From Anisakis pegreffii (taxonomy: Eukaryota; Nematoda; Chromadorea; Rhabditida; Anisakidae), in NCBI GenBank assembly GCA_035041965.1, contig JAPYMA010001918.1:1-64000 (forward strand): a DNA stretch of 64,000 nt. Direction: 5' to 3'. Positions 12,820-25,249 of this stretch are shown piece after piece. The notes under the pieces are model-generated. The model was not told where the DNA came from, did no database searches, and saw nothing but the letters and a program-made list of their open reading frames with translations. How positions within the stretch are numbered: position 1 is the first letter of the stretch; each line of letters begins with the position of its first letter. Both the position numbers and the translations under genes were made by a program.

Positions 12820-15168
12820 TTACTGCTGGAAAGCGTTTGGAAATGGTGGACGAGCGTAGTGTTGTCTCATGAACGGATTTGGAGTTCCTCCGGCACCTGC
12901 GGGACCGCCGGGTGGTGCTCCTCCGACCGGGAAGGAAGGCATTATCGGTGGAGCGCCGAGTGGAGGTGCAGCTGCACCTTGCGGTGGAGCCGACATCATT
13001 CCTGTTGGATGATAGGCACCACCGGATGGTTGGTAGGACAGATTTGGAGTGGGCGTTGAACTCGTCGAGAATGACTGTTGCTGCTGGGACTGCTGAGCCG
13101 AGGGCATTTGAGGTGGTGGGGGCATCATTCCGCCCGATTGTGGTGGCTGCGAGTTTAGCGGTGGCACACCCGCAAATGCTGGTGCCGGTGTGCTAGCACC
13201 GGACTGATGCTGAGAGGACGACATCTGAACACCGCCGCCCGAAACCGGCGGCATTCCGAAAGTTGGAGTAGCAGTGGTGGCCGGAGGGACCGGGGGCATC
13301 TGCTGATGCTGCTGCTGTTGTTGTTGCTGATGCATCATCATTCCACCACTGGATGTTGGTGGTGCAGGAGGTGGTGGCATTCCGCCGCCGAACTGCTGTT
13401 GAGCTCCCATCGGTGGTAGTCCAGTGGCTCCCATCTGAGGTGGAGCACCACCCAGGCCACCGAATTGATGAGGTTGAGATGATGGTATTTGGGGTGGTTG
13501 TTGGGCTTGTTGGCCCTGCGACTGAGCTTGAGGAGGCATCATCATGGGCGCTTGTTGACTTGTTGGAACACTTGGAATAGCTGCCGAAAGAGGTGCAAAT
13601 TGAGGAGCTGATGAGACAGTTGTCGGCGGGACGGTGGCTTGAGGTGGTGGTGTCATTTGGTGTTGCTGTTGCTGTTGCGGCTGACCAAACGAACCCGAAT
13701 TGCTGCCCGACATCATCATCATCGGCACAGGTGGCGGAGCTATTGGCTGAGGCTGAGGTTGGCCACAAGGTGGTGCACCCATTCCAGCTCCGGCTCCGGC
13801 TAGGGCTCCAGTCTGAGCCTGAACTTCAGCAGGAGCATTGTTCATCGGCGTTGAAGGCGGCTCACTTCCACCTGAACAATAAGAATAATAATCAAATGTT
13901 CAAAAATGACTGAACGAACATTGCATGAGTCAATCTCAATCAATCTTGAGGATATGATTCAATAATGAAAAGCACACATACATTCAGGAAAGTTCACATT
14001 TATATAATAACAACGATAATAGTGAATAACCGTAGTAAGTGGAAAACGGTGGGTAAGATTGACCGTTTGGAGCACTTGGTGGATGATGTTGTACTGAAGT
14101 TGAGGTGATATCAACTTCAGACGAGACTTCTGAAGATGGTAAGTTATTGGTCATTGTTGTGATTGTATCGTCACTTATTGTATTATTGTATTCATGAGTT
14201 TGTTCCACTTCATTTTGCTGCTGCTGATGCTGTTGCTGCTGTTGTTGTAAATTGTCGATGAACTTCGGCGCTGGTGGAATATTCGGAGGATGTATACAAG
14301 TTGTTTCGAGGCTCGGTGGTGCGGCACACGGCGCTGGCGGATGACCACTCACACCGATTATACCGTTATTCACCTGAAGTTATTGCAGCGGTGATGGCAA
14401 TCCAGAAACGGTAACTGAATGATGATGATGAATGCGATCTGACCTGTTCGTGAACAGATGGCTGTATGGTGGCAACAGATTCACTGAGAATATTCGGAGG
14501 CGTATCGGAACGACAGTTGATCACACTCAACCCAGAGTGTTGGTCACCTTTTCCGGCACCGATCGCTTCCACTATATCCATCAAAGCCGTTGTTCTGTCA
14601 CGGATCCACCCGAGTTCAGATCGTATCCTTGAACGTTTCTCATTTTATTTCAAAACGTAACATTCATTTCACATTTATATCTGTTTGCAATTAGTGGATG
14701 AGTACCATATATAATCCAATAAAACATGGCCACACATACTTGCTTAAAGGAGACATATCAGCACCATCAATTAAAACGACCACTGATAATAAGGGTTCAG
14801 TTTGTAACGCCAACAACAAGTCGTGATCGTCGGCCATTGTAATCAAATCACCTTCTGGAAAACATTCGTAATTTGAATTGTTCAATGAGGAGAAATTTCG
14901 TATGTATCTTTTGGAGAGGGGGAGGGGGGTCTTTTGAATGCGTTCGTGGAGAAATTTTTGAGGTTTTAAGCGATACGATAATTATACCTTGATCTTTATA
15001 TTTGAGCATGATATTGTCGGCGGATTTAATTTTAAAAATCCGTTGCATCATCATCACCAAATCATTGTAAGACAGGTCATCGTTATGACGAAGTGTCATC
15101 TTGCGGATGTCGGTGCCGAACCTTGCTTTCACCATTGTTGCCTCCACTTCACCGCCGTTATGAACCAT
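12820..15168 (-). CDS. tfg-1: TFG (TRK-fused gene) homologue, ER-exit-site scaffold
   Basis: Five exons, 14988-15168, 14740-14854, 14444-14627, 14031-14373 and 12820-13871, join to 624 aa. Residues ~10-98 form a PB1 domain: [20 protein letters not shown], then [19 protein letters not shown] (the acidic OPCA-type segment). A short coiled coil follows ([17 protein letters not shown], exon 3). The rest is Pro/Gln/Met/Gly-rich low complexity, with a Q-tract near residue 203 and another in the last exon. This is the PB1-coiled-coil-PQ-rich architecture of TFG, which polymerises at the ER/ERGIC interface and helps COPII carriers cluster and uncoat. Exon 3 uses a non-consensus TTCAAG acceptor, and an in-frame stop just upstream excludes a longer exon. 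The C-terminal 350-residue exon is a single compositionally biased block and will align poorly outside nematodes. Confidence 0.92.
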
Positions 15169-16049
15169 TTTTGATTTAACTCCTCCTTATTCACTTATTT
15201 ATTTATTTATCTAATCAATAAACTCGATTCACTTCGATATCAAATGGACTGCGTCTACGTGTCACAATTGATTTCAACAATATCTGAAACGTCAAAAAAT
15301 ACTTTTTAAGAGGAAACAACTACACCTCCATATGGTACCATTCGAGCCATATGGAACAATATAGCAAAATAAAAGTTGCTGCAAGCGTAAGGAATATGAA
15401 GGCAAACTCAGGAACTAAAAGGAAAACACGCTGAAAACCAAAAGCGTTGACACTACACATTGGAATCGTTGGCAATTCCATGTCAGTGCAGTGAACAGAG
15501 CAATGGAAATTCCATTGCTCTGTTCACTTCAGAGCAATGCAAAATGCATTGCAATTGCATTAAATTGTATAACAGATGTACACATTGATGATATAGTTAC
15601 GCACGAAAATTCATACTTTAGAGCTCGCAATTTAAGAGAGTTCGCCTTGATTCGTATACAATTCTTCCACGTCTAATCAACAGAATGTCACTGCGAAAGT
15701 TTTACTTTGAATAGTGAATGTAATGCCATGCAATTACGAAGACACAACAAGATATTCACAATGGGCACTTGCACTTAATATTGAAGATATTCCATTGGAA
15801 AGCTCGATTTAGGTCATTTGTGTATTGTACAAAGAAACAGTGAATTGAAATGAAGTGTTAAATGACAACATTTCATGTAATACTTGATGCAAAGCAAATC
15901 CAATGACCAAACAAGTGTAATTTCAATCGAATACCGACGGATCGAGCTTTGCGAACGAATTTAATATGGCTCACTCAGTTGCCTGCCGTCGATAAGCAGC
16001 CGGCTGCACTCTTGAAAACCTGAAAACCTGCAGTGAACTGCCCGGGACA
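15169..16049. other. Region upstream of tfg-1
   Basis: Probable tfg-1 promoter (transcribed leftwards). Apart from the palindrome at 15490-15528 I see no gene; the neighbouring CAATGCAAAATGCATTGCAATTG run is also rich in short self-complementary words. Confidence 0.45.
15490..15528. repeat. 39-bp near-perfect palindrome upstream of tfg-1
   Basis: Arms of 19 bp (15490-15508 and 15510-15528) are perfect reverse complements around a single A. It lies about 320 bp upstream of the tfg-1 start codon. Such a palindrome can extrude as a cruciform or bind a dimeric factor; which, if either, is unknown. Confidence 0.92.
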
Positions 16050-16124
16050 ATGAATTTAATGGGCAATGACGACGACGATTCGGACAATAGGAACAGCGTG
16101 AATAATGGTGCTGTCATGATTATG
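16050..16124 (+). CDS. Orphan candidate first exon, acidic peptide
   Basis: A 25-codon open stretch from an ATG at 16050 encodes MNLMGNDDDDSDNRNS and ends in a good GTTAGT donor at 16125. The downstream FLYWCH-like gene is on the same strand, but its first recognised exon would need two leftover bases and this exon leaves none. A direct join is therefore out of frame and an intervening exon would be needed. It may be an alternative first exon, the start of another transcript, or chance. Confidence 0.3.
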
Positions 16125-19110
16125 GTTAGTATGCAAATTTGGACAAAATTTTGTGATGTTTATAGAAGAAGGAGATATGAAAAGTGATAAATGTACATTG
16201 ATTATGCTAAATTTCTTCCAACTCAGTTAATGAGCATTTGAGCGACTTTTTAAGTCGTTACAGAAGAAGAATTTGTTGCTCATTGTGAGACGACATACAA
16301 AGCGATTGTGGTGGTGCGTGCTTAAGAAGGCGATCGATCGCTCGCGAAAGAATTTGAATTTGGTCAATGCTTTTTGATCGTTCGAATAAACGAATCAACA
16401 ACAATTGCTCTCTTGAGGTGATTGATGATCGCTTTAATTGTGTGTTTGTTCCAAATGAATAATCTGCATCTTGAAATGCGATAAAAATAAGAAAGCAGAT
16501 GATAAAGATAATGCAAACGAAGAGGTGAGCAAGGCAAGTACCACACCACAAGAGTATCGTCTCATTGTGGTACTATCGTTCTCTCCAATCTGTTCACAAC
16601 CAATGCGTTATTACAGTTGTGACCTACTACAAACACCCACCACTACTGTGTTATCTGTGTTTATGAAACGACGAACACATCGGCAGCACTCTCTCTCCGT
16701 ACAACTATTATACCTATATAACGGGCAAATGTGAGAATAATAGTAATAATAATAATAACAATAATAATAAGAAGAATAACATTCTAAGGCCCCCTCTTCG
16801 CTCTCTCTCTCCTTCTCGTCGGCTTCATATCAGCTTTTCATAAGAAAAACAAAACTCAGAGAAGAAGACGAATAGGAAGTTCGAAAGAGAAACTCACGCG
16901 AACGGCAAAGAATTAAACGCAGAAAGAGAAAGAAATAACATTGAACCCGTTCTCATCGCTTCTGCTGTTGATTACCACTTGCAAAATCAGAACCTGCATT
17001 CAATCGCAAGTACCATTGTTTATTCTGTCATTTTTCTCAGTCAGTCGTCGTCACTTTTGGTTATGCGGAATTTTTTTCTTTGAATTCATTTCATGTTCAA
17101 TTGGAACTGTTAGTGTTATCGATGAGAATTTGATATTTCGGATGGTTTATGCTTCGTCATTTTTTGTTGGCACCGGTCTTGATAAGAAATTTTGATTCAA
17201 TTCCTGAGAAAGCATCAAAGAAGAAGATCGGCCAGAGTAAATTAGCCAATATGGGTCATCCTTTCAGAAGGCGCCAATTTGAAATGAAATTTCTCATATT
17301 TTGCAATGTCAACTTTTTCGCATCCATCGAATTCATGCGAAAAAAAAAGGGCTTGAAGAATTATTTGGCGATGGAAAGGGAAACCATATCGTAATAGGAG
17401 GGAACAGCTTGTAGGTTTGATGGAAAGTAAAGATTTCGACCTTTGCTCTGAGAATGGAATTGACTATTAAATGATACATAGATAGACACATACGAAAGTG
17501 TCAAAAAATGAACACCTTAAGGAACTGAAGTGACATTTTTCAAGTGAAAATAATTTTGATACGGAGAATGTAATGAGAACTGAGACGGTTGTGGTGTATT
17601 GAAGGAGGTGTGTAAGTTATAATATTAAAATAGATTTGTATAAATGTGGTGTAATAATAAATGTGGTACACCACCACCGGCGTGCATCATCATTTCAGTC
17701 AGAGCTACTTTTATACATGTTAGAAGGTATGTGCGCATAGAAAGAACCCCATCCTTCTTTTGAGTCGAATTCCGTTCATAACTTCCATTGTATTATCTTG
17801 TTTTTTTTTTTTGGTTTGCGATCGTTCGGTGTTTGAATGAATAAAGCATTGTTCAATTGGAACCATCGTGGACGCATTTCCATACGAATATTGTTATGAC
17901 TATTAGAGTGACCTAATCTGCACGCTTAGTGTTATTTAGTACCCTTCGGGGTCTATCTCTCGTATCATAAATAAACTTGATATCAGATCCTCTCATCTCG
18001 CCAAGTGATCCCTTTATCTGCCTCTCTCTAAATCTCCTGCAATAGAACAATCGGTGAAATCGCTCTCATTCTTTCCCCCTCATCCATTGCGTATGTCCAG
18101 TTAAATGACCTCTGTGTTTGATGGGAACAGATAAACCATCATCTCATCGGACAGATTTGAATAGAGTAGCGCAGACCTTTTGCTCTGCTCGCGTTGTAGC
18201 AACAGCAGCAATATAATTTATTCTTTGCTTTTAAATTATATATATTTATCTATCATATTTGTTTACTATTATCTAAACATATTTATTGCTTAGAGTATTA
18301 TGGTATATATTTGAATGTGTACCATAGAAAATCAAGTACAGACGAAAATTTACAAGCGAAGTTCCTTCGTGCCACAAAGTCCGTGTACCCTTCCCTTGTC
18401 TGTGTGTTATGGACTTTTTATGGCTCAGAACAGCCTATTTAACGGAGTGACCAGAGATGGCAGGGTTATATGAGATAGGGGAGGTACTTTGCTATAATTT
18501 TGCATCGGTTTTGGCGCGAGTTTCGTGCTTTGATTTAAATATATATGTGAAATATTCATTTGTTAGAGAACGAAGCAATGACGCTTCCAACGGAATGAAT
18601 ATACTCATTTGAATAGTTCATGTCTTATGTCGTTAGATATTCACTCATTCAGTTGGAAGAATATTTATATGTTCACTGAAATGGGTACATAGATAAATAG
18701 CTGGGTAGATTGTTGATTTGGTTATCATTTGACCTTATTTATCGTTTATCAGTTGAGATTTTGTGTTGATTGTGCAATGGAATAGTTGAAGATACTGTTC
18801 ACCTTTGAAGAATCGGCTAAAATTGCCGAAACTTCGATGAAATATCCTTTGAATAATGGAAAAAACCGATTTGACGAGCGATTTTTGGGGTTTTTAGTGT
18901 GAACGATCGAGCGATTCTCTTAGTCGCTCGCTCGCATTTTTGTTATGACGTGCGATTTTTCAATGATTTCTATTGATGGATATGAATAAGCATGAAACTG
19001 TGGATATTTATGTAATATTTCAGCAGGATTCATTTGAATTTCGTTAGAATATTTAACAAATTCCTCATCTCGCAATAACCAGTGGCAAAGTCAACATATG
19101 CAACACAAAA
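16125..19110. other. Long gene-poor stretch upstream of the FLYWCH-like gene
   Basis: About 3 kb without a supportable exon. It holds AT-rich simple sequence (AATAAT near 16740-16780, a T-run near 17800) and a pyrimidine-rich block near 16795-16820. A 97-codon minus-strand frame at 16258-16551 has no recognisable product and is not called. Confidence 0.4.
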
Positions 19111-22100
19111 ATGCCCGAAGATTACGGTGAACCGTGCTATGTGGAGGCACACGGTGGAAAAAATGAAGTGATACTGTATCGTACAAAAGCAGATCCGAAT
19201 CTGGCGATTGAGTTCTTCTTGAGGTGTGTGTGTGTGACTTTTGTGCAGAATTATTCATGGAACTGAGAAAATGACACTTCTTTCAATCTTCGTCCAGTAA
19301 AATAAAGTTCCATACGAAAGGCAAATCCCCTAATGATGGATTTGATCATTGCTGATGGTTTTTGGAAAGTTTGCGTTTTAGTTTCAGACTGTTTTATCGG
19401 AAAGCATTCGACTTTCAGGTCGTCGTCTCGTGACGGTCGTTCACGTTATTATCGATGCACGAAGTGCTGGTATTTGTACAAAATGAAGCGTGGCACGTGT
19501 GCAACGCTGATCGTTCGCGACGGCCGTATTGTGACTGACCCGGAAAACCCCGTGGTACCACACCAGTGCGATTTTAGGCCACTGGAGACGGTCCGGGCGA
19601 ATCGTCTCTCGATTGCTGAACGCAAACGAAAAATACAGATGAAAAAGGAACAGTTACTTGCATGGGAAATGTGCGATGAACTTCAGAATCGGTATGTTGA
19701 TTAATAATGATGAGGAGTAGTTTACCATTTCACTTCCTTCCGAACATGTTTATGAATTTTGAACATTTCTGAAAAAAATTCTAATTTCTGAAAAAAATTA
19801 TGGAACAAAACTGATAAAATTCTTCGTACAATCTCTACTCTCCCACAGCGCCAAGTTCTTTTTCATCAATCGACTCGTTTGTTCATCTAGAACTCTCTAA
19901 TTTTTTACCATCTACAATCGTTTTCCTCTCGATCTCCAATCTACGGCGCTGTTCACATTTCGTATGTTCTCGTCTGCCATCCCAACGAATTAATATACTG
20001 TTTTTCCACCACCTTATTTTTACCAGCAGCAGCTAATCAAAGCAATAATTTCAATCTATTCAATAATGCTTTGTGAGAGTGTGTATATGTTAATATAAGA
20101 GTGAATGAAAGTGATTCGAATGATGTGTCATGCAAACAGCACATCAAAAGCTAGTGTTCATTGGGCTGACCTTGAGAGTGCCACCAAAATAGCGTTGAGA
20201 CGGGATAAACGGCACAATGTTTATATTGAGTAGAAAGAATGAGAGTGTGTAATCTCTACTAAAACTACTCGCGTATACATATGTATACGCCTGCGTCTCC
20301 ACTTCTGATAAATCGTGCCTTATTTCCAGCTATCTGTCAGCATTTCCGATAGCCTCTATGCGTATTAATCAATTATTCCTCGAGATCCAGTCTTTTTTAA
20401 ATGTTGTTCGATTTTTTCTAAATGACATTTTGTGGATATGATTGATACTAAATAAAGAATATTTGGTTTTATATCATTATCGTCATGACTACTACTGTTC
20501 CAGGCAATTGAATCTACCAAAAAGTAGTGAATCTGCAGAAAACAAGAAGCTTTTGGAGTCTTTCGCAGCATTTCGAGCCGGAAACTTGGGTGTTTTGGAC
20601 GGTGAGACGCGTTCATCTTTGATTGTTTATCTTATGCACCTAAATTAGTGTAAAGCAGCGATTTTGACATTTGGACGCGCGAGCGATTTTGTTAAATCAT
20701 TTGTGACCGATAATGAGGTTTATCATGCAAATTAGGCCATTATTATTTGTAATAATTACTGTTGCTCTTGCAGTTCGTAATATATCCTCGCCATCAACAT
20801 CTCAAGCTTCGTCTGAGCCGTCCGACATGAAGGAACAATCCGAGTCAATGATGTCAACAAAAATGGACGAAAGCTCAAATTCACCGTTGAACTCCTCAGT
20901 CTTCGGTCGGTTTTATATCGGTTATTGTTATTATTATTCCTATTAATATTGTTCTTATTACTATTATAATGTAAAATTGCAGTTCCGTGTACGTCTCGCA
21001 GTGCAGAGTTCGTCTCACTCTTAAACGCTGCGTTTTCGGATTCGATGCAGAAGAAGAATGAGGACGCGTTGAAGAAATTATTGGAGGCCGTTAAAATGAA
21101 AGAAGGATTTGATACTGGTTAGGGAGCACTCTTATGTTTTCCATTTAAGATCACGTGCAAAATGTTTTCGTGAAAAATATTTTCAAAATTGGCTTTCATC
21201 AGATAAATCCATCCGAAAACGTGTGGAATGCTAACAATGAAATGAAATTCAGATGACGTGTCGTTGATCGATAACGCGTATGCATGTCAAATGAACAAAA
21301 GTAACGATCTTGCTGATAAGATATCGATTTGTGAGGAGTGGCTGAATACACTCATTGAAATATTGCCCGTGGAGAACAGTCGATGGATATCGCATTATCA
21401 ATTCAGCGTTTATTATTGCTTTCATATGGTTATTGCTTTTTATTTGTTTATTTGTTTATTAGTATTGTTATTATTATCATTATTATTATTATTATTGAAT
21501 TTAAAATACGAGCCAGTTTTTTCAGATAGGTTTATATTCGTTACGCACGCAAACGTTCGCTGATCGACAACGACTCTTCGACCTTTCACAAACAATTTTT
21601 AAGTTTGTTTATTTATTATTTTATCTTTATGGTGCATCAGAACAGTAAATTTATGTTGTTGACAAGTTATCATTTGCAATATTACGATGATGTGCAACAC
21701 TTCAGCGTTATGCCATTCCAATCACCTTTTTTTGATTTTTTGTTATTCTTATCACTGCTTTCAAATTGTATTTATTCGTTTGATAAAATTGTCTGATGAA
21801 TAGTTAGAAATATAATAATGAATTTGTAATGAATCGAGTGCGATACTCAATTAGCGTATTCAGTGGATTTATTTGTGTTTATGTGTAAATTCAGTTATAT
21901 AAATAAAATTTGAATTGCAGAGGACTTTTAGAATGTTGTTCACAGATGCGCGAAACAGCCGAGGAAATAATATCGACGAAATTGGATATCCTTTTGAGTC
22001 TATCGTTTATATGTGTTCAATTTTGTGATGTTTCAAATGAGGAGGCATCGCAGTTCGTTGAGGTTAGTCGTATTCGTTGATGTAGGTGGGGGTGCAGTTC

Positions 22101-22429
22101 AATTCTTAGAATATGGAATCCAACCTTCGTAAATTGACTGGTGGAAAATCGGTTGATTTTTAAAAAATTCCATTTTCAGCAAAAATTTTACTCGTAAGAA
22201 ATTTCAGAATGAACTTCGAGCAATCGAAGACTGTGTAAAGGGCAGTTATCCGGCAGAAACGGCCGCGCTGATGGTACAGAAGGTGTATCGCATCGGAGAC
22301 AATCTCGAGAAACATAAGAGTGCTCTGGCTGAGCGATCGGCCATCAGTGAACAGACTTTGAGCAGCAGCCATGATAATAACACTGATAATAACAATGATA
22401 GCAATAACAACAATAATATCACCCACTAA
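19111..22429 (+). CDS. FLYWCH-like zinc-binding protein, nematode family of unknown function
   Basis: Exons: 19111-19223, 19419-19691, 20504-20601, 20774-20905, 20983-21117, 21253 to about 21384, about 21923-22062, and 22208-22429; about 410 aa. All phases agree except that the donor of exon 6 is uncertain. Exons 1-2 hold a domain with FFLR, RYYRCTKC, GTCATLIVRDGRIV and a closing PHQC. This matches the spacing of FLYWCH-type fingers (Y-W/Y-R-C...C-x-A...H-x-C/H), which bind DNA or RNA or derive from MULE transposases. A basic helical stretch (ERKRKIQMKKEQLL) follows, then predicted helical segments and a tail rich in Asp/Asn. I do not recognise a named orthologue. A strong stop-bounded last exon fixes the 3' end. 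The 5' end may extend upstream: the region just before the ATG stays in frame for 18 codons and contains an acceptor-like AACCAG. Confidence 0.7.
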
Positions 22430-23268
22430 TAATAATGGTGATGGTTCACCAGCTGCCGTTACATCTGCATAGCAGCAACGCATTGCCGAATAACATATAT
22501 ATTCTGCGTAATACTGCGTCATTCAACTAGCAGTTTCCTTTCTATCGAGAGCTGCTGGATGTTACGAGTTTGAAGGTTTGTTTTTGGAATTTGATTGTAC
22601 ATTAGATGTTATTTGTTACATTCTTATTGTTGGCTTCATTATCATTACTGTCATTGATATGCTATCATTTGGCTCTAATGCATTATGCTCAGATGCATTT
22701 TCCATAAGAATCTTCGTGTGTTTACTTCACAAAACTATTGGTTTGTTGACAAATAGAGTGCATTATTATTATGTTGTTGATATATGATACATAATTATGG
22801 GATTGTTCATTCATACATTCGTTGATTGATGATGTTTTTGAATTGGAATCCGAATCTTGACATAACTTATCTCCAAACAATTGCTCAGTATTTTTTGTTC
22901 ATTTGTTTTGTTTCATTTTATGACGAAATAAAAGTTTTGACGTTTCTTCGTGTTGCCTTTTGTTGTGTGGTACGCAATAAGCAATTACAGATAAGTGTTT
23001 TTTTATTATTAGCAAATTTTTGAGATTATATTATTGCGTTGCGTTCATTATTGTGAATATTATCAACATTTTGGTTTCATCAAATAAATAGACAATTCAA
23101 AGACTAGAATGTGAAGAGATCTTTAGGATTCTGATGAAGATTTTAGGAGACATTTGAAAATTTGTATCTCCTGTGAAATAATATCATAGGAGATTAGTTT
23201 TTGATCTATAATTTTTGATCTTTGCAAATTATTCAAAGGTCAATACCTCTGAATATGATCAGAGAGTA
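22430..23268. other. Convergent 3' region between the FLYWCH-like gene and ceh-17
   Basis: Both neighbours end here. AT-rich sequence only; no coding signal or RNA gene recognised. Confidence 0.5.
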
Positions 23269-25249
23269 TTAAGATAGAATACTATTGAGACTGATAGAAG
23301 CAGACGAAGAAGTGCCGTCATTGCGTGCTAATTCGGCATTACTTTCGCTATCATCACTCTCTCGTTTTTGTATTCTGCCGATGTTGTCTGCATCACTGCC
23401 CGCTTGATTAGCATCACCAACACACTCCATATTTCCATCTTCTTTCAGTTTTCTCAGCTTCTCATGCTTACGAAATTTTGCACGACGATTCTGGAACCAA
23501 ACCTGAAAAAAATTGGAGATTTTGTCGAAGGAAGTCGAGCGATTGAAAATGTTTCGACCAGTTGAATACTGGAGCATATGACGAGAGCAATTGCATATCA
23601 GAGAGCAAAACCCTCAAGCACACCATATCCTCATATCAAGAGCAAAGCACCAGAGAGAACACAAACCTGAACACGCGCCTCGGTGAGATCAATGCGCATC
23701 GCGATATCCTCACGTGTGTATATATCCGGATAATGTGTCTCCATGAAGGCCCGCTCCAGCTCCTTTAACTGTCCCGAAGTGAACGTCGTCCTGATACGAC
23801 GTTGTTTCCGTCTCTCCGACGGATTGCTGCAACCGACGGTTGCAGTGCCACTTCCACATATCGCTCCTTCAAGTGAATAGTTACCATAGGTGGGGTACGG
23901 TAGATGGGAAATGATGCTGTAGATTGAGTTGTATTGATAGAATTACTGTAGCAGACAGATCAGTAGTAAATCAAAACAAAACAACGATCTAAGAGAAGGG
24001 ATCAGATGAAAGCACAAACCAACGAGGGAAGGACCCGGAATACCGGCCATCAGACTGGCTGCAGCCGCAGCACTGGGACGCATTGCGTCGGCACCAGCCG
24101 AGATCAGTGATGTTTGATTTTGGTAGAGCTTATAGGGAAGACCTGCAACGGAATATGCAGTTAGAACGCGACAGGTAATCATTACGAGCTCGCAGATTGA
24201 ATACAAACCTGAATTGAAAAATGCTTGTAGGGAATCAGCCGCATGTGTGCGATACTGTTGAGGGGTGGCAGCAGCTGAATTTGCTAGACCTGAAGTGACA
24301 GAGGAGGAATTCGAGTTGTTCGACGACAAGCTGGCGTTCACGGATGATGGTATTATCGAGTGATGGTGGTGGTGGGCATTGGCCAAGTGTCTGAAATGAA
24401 AATTGCTCGGATATTCACCATTTAAGAACATTTAGAGCAGTTAGTTGCGCAAAGCAGATCGTAATCTCACCTGTACAGAGCATTCGAGGAAATGTCATTT
24501 CAGAACTAGTAAACTCAAGTTTATTCAGCAGCACAGCAGTTTTCAATTACCATTGGATTTCCCATATCTTCTTCTACTGTCATTAAAATATACATGCTGT
24601 CAACGAGCAATGCTTAAAATTAGTTCCATACAAATCGCTCAACTTCCGAATTTGTATCGTAAAGCTGATCGATTTCGTTCCATCGCCAAACTGCTCTAGT
24701 TGATCTCTAAGCTGATCAATAACGCACTAATATTTGTCAAAATATCTTCTTAAGCCTCAAGTTTTTCCAAAAGGTTGCTTGATTTTTTGATGCCATCTAA
24801 TCGAAGAGAATATTCTTACCCTTCTGAATGATACGAATTTTGCTATGAGTAGAAATCAATTTTTTATCCATCGATTCTTCCGTAAAAACAAGTGCACAAT
24901 TCAAAATGTATTAGCATCTAAACCATGCTCCCTCTCTTCACAACACAATCCATATCTGCTGTACCGTATCACAACCCTCTTACCTTGCCGTTCCAGCAGC
25001 CAACTGTCCATAAGAGGCTGCGTAAGGTCCATAAAGTTGGCTGTGATGCTGCTGTTGTTGTTGATGTTGGTGTTGTTGTGGCATTCCGGACGTACCGTAC
25101 GCCCCCGCAGTTACGCCATTCGCTGCAAAACTCAGATTCGCCGCAGCATTCAGGTTGAACGGATTCATCGCTTGACCGGCCGCTTCCGTAGCGCCTCGAT
25201 CGATTGCTGCGGCCGACTGTGCGGCAAAATAACCACCGTAATCCATCAT
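23269..25249 (-). CDS. ceh-17: PHOX2-type paired-like homeobox transcription factor
   Basis: Five exons, 24984-25249, 24209-24390, 24020-24142, 23667-23866 and 23269-23502, give 334 aa in one frame. The homeodomain spans about residues 212-271 and is split by the last intron. It reads [19 protein letters not shown], then [19 protein letters not shown] and [12 protein letters not shown], with Gln at position 50. This is the PHOX2/CEH-17 class, which specifies neurons and axon outgrowth in nematodes. The N-terminus is Ala/Gln/His-rich, with PYKLYQ resembling the PYKLF segment of PHOX2. The acceptor of exon 4 is ambiguous. TTGAAG at 23867 fits the strong GTTTGT donor of exon 3. A better-looking CTACAG (exon from 23916) would add protein-like sequence but needs a GTGCTT donor at 24015. 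Both are in frame. Confidence 0.93.
24514..24733 (+). repeat. Dispersed repeat, copy A (in ceh-17 intron 1)
   Basis: This 220-bp segment recurs inverted at 61037-61256 with high identity (about nine in ten bases by eye) and, more diverged, near 60605-60765. Both good copies keep an open frame of about 60 codons with the same peptide ([20 protein letters not shown]...). It lies within the first intron of ceh-17 on the opposite strand. Probably a fragment of a transposable element. Confidence 0.88.

Noticed and set aside
13193..13768. Long alternative-frame ORF over tfg-1 exon 5
   Set aside because: Shadow of the Pro/Gln-rich repeat coding sequence in another frame.
16258..16551. 97-codon minus ORF
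   Set aside because: No recognisable product and no splice or codon support; probably chance.
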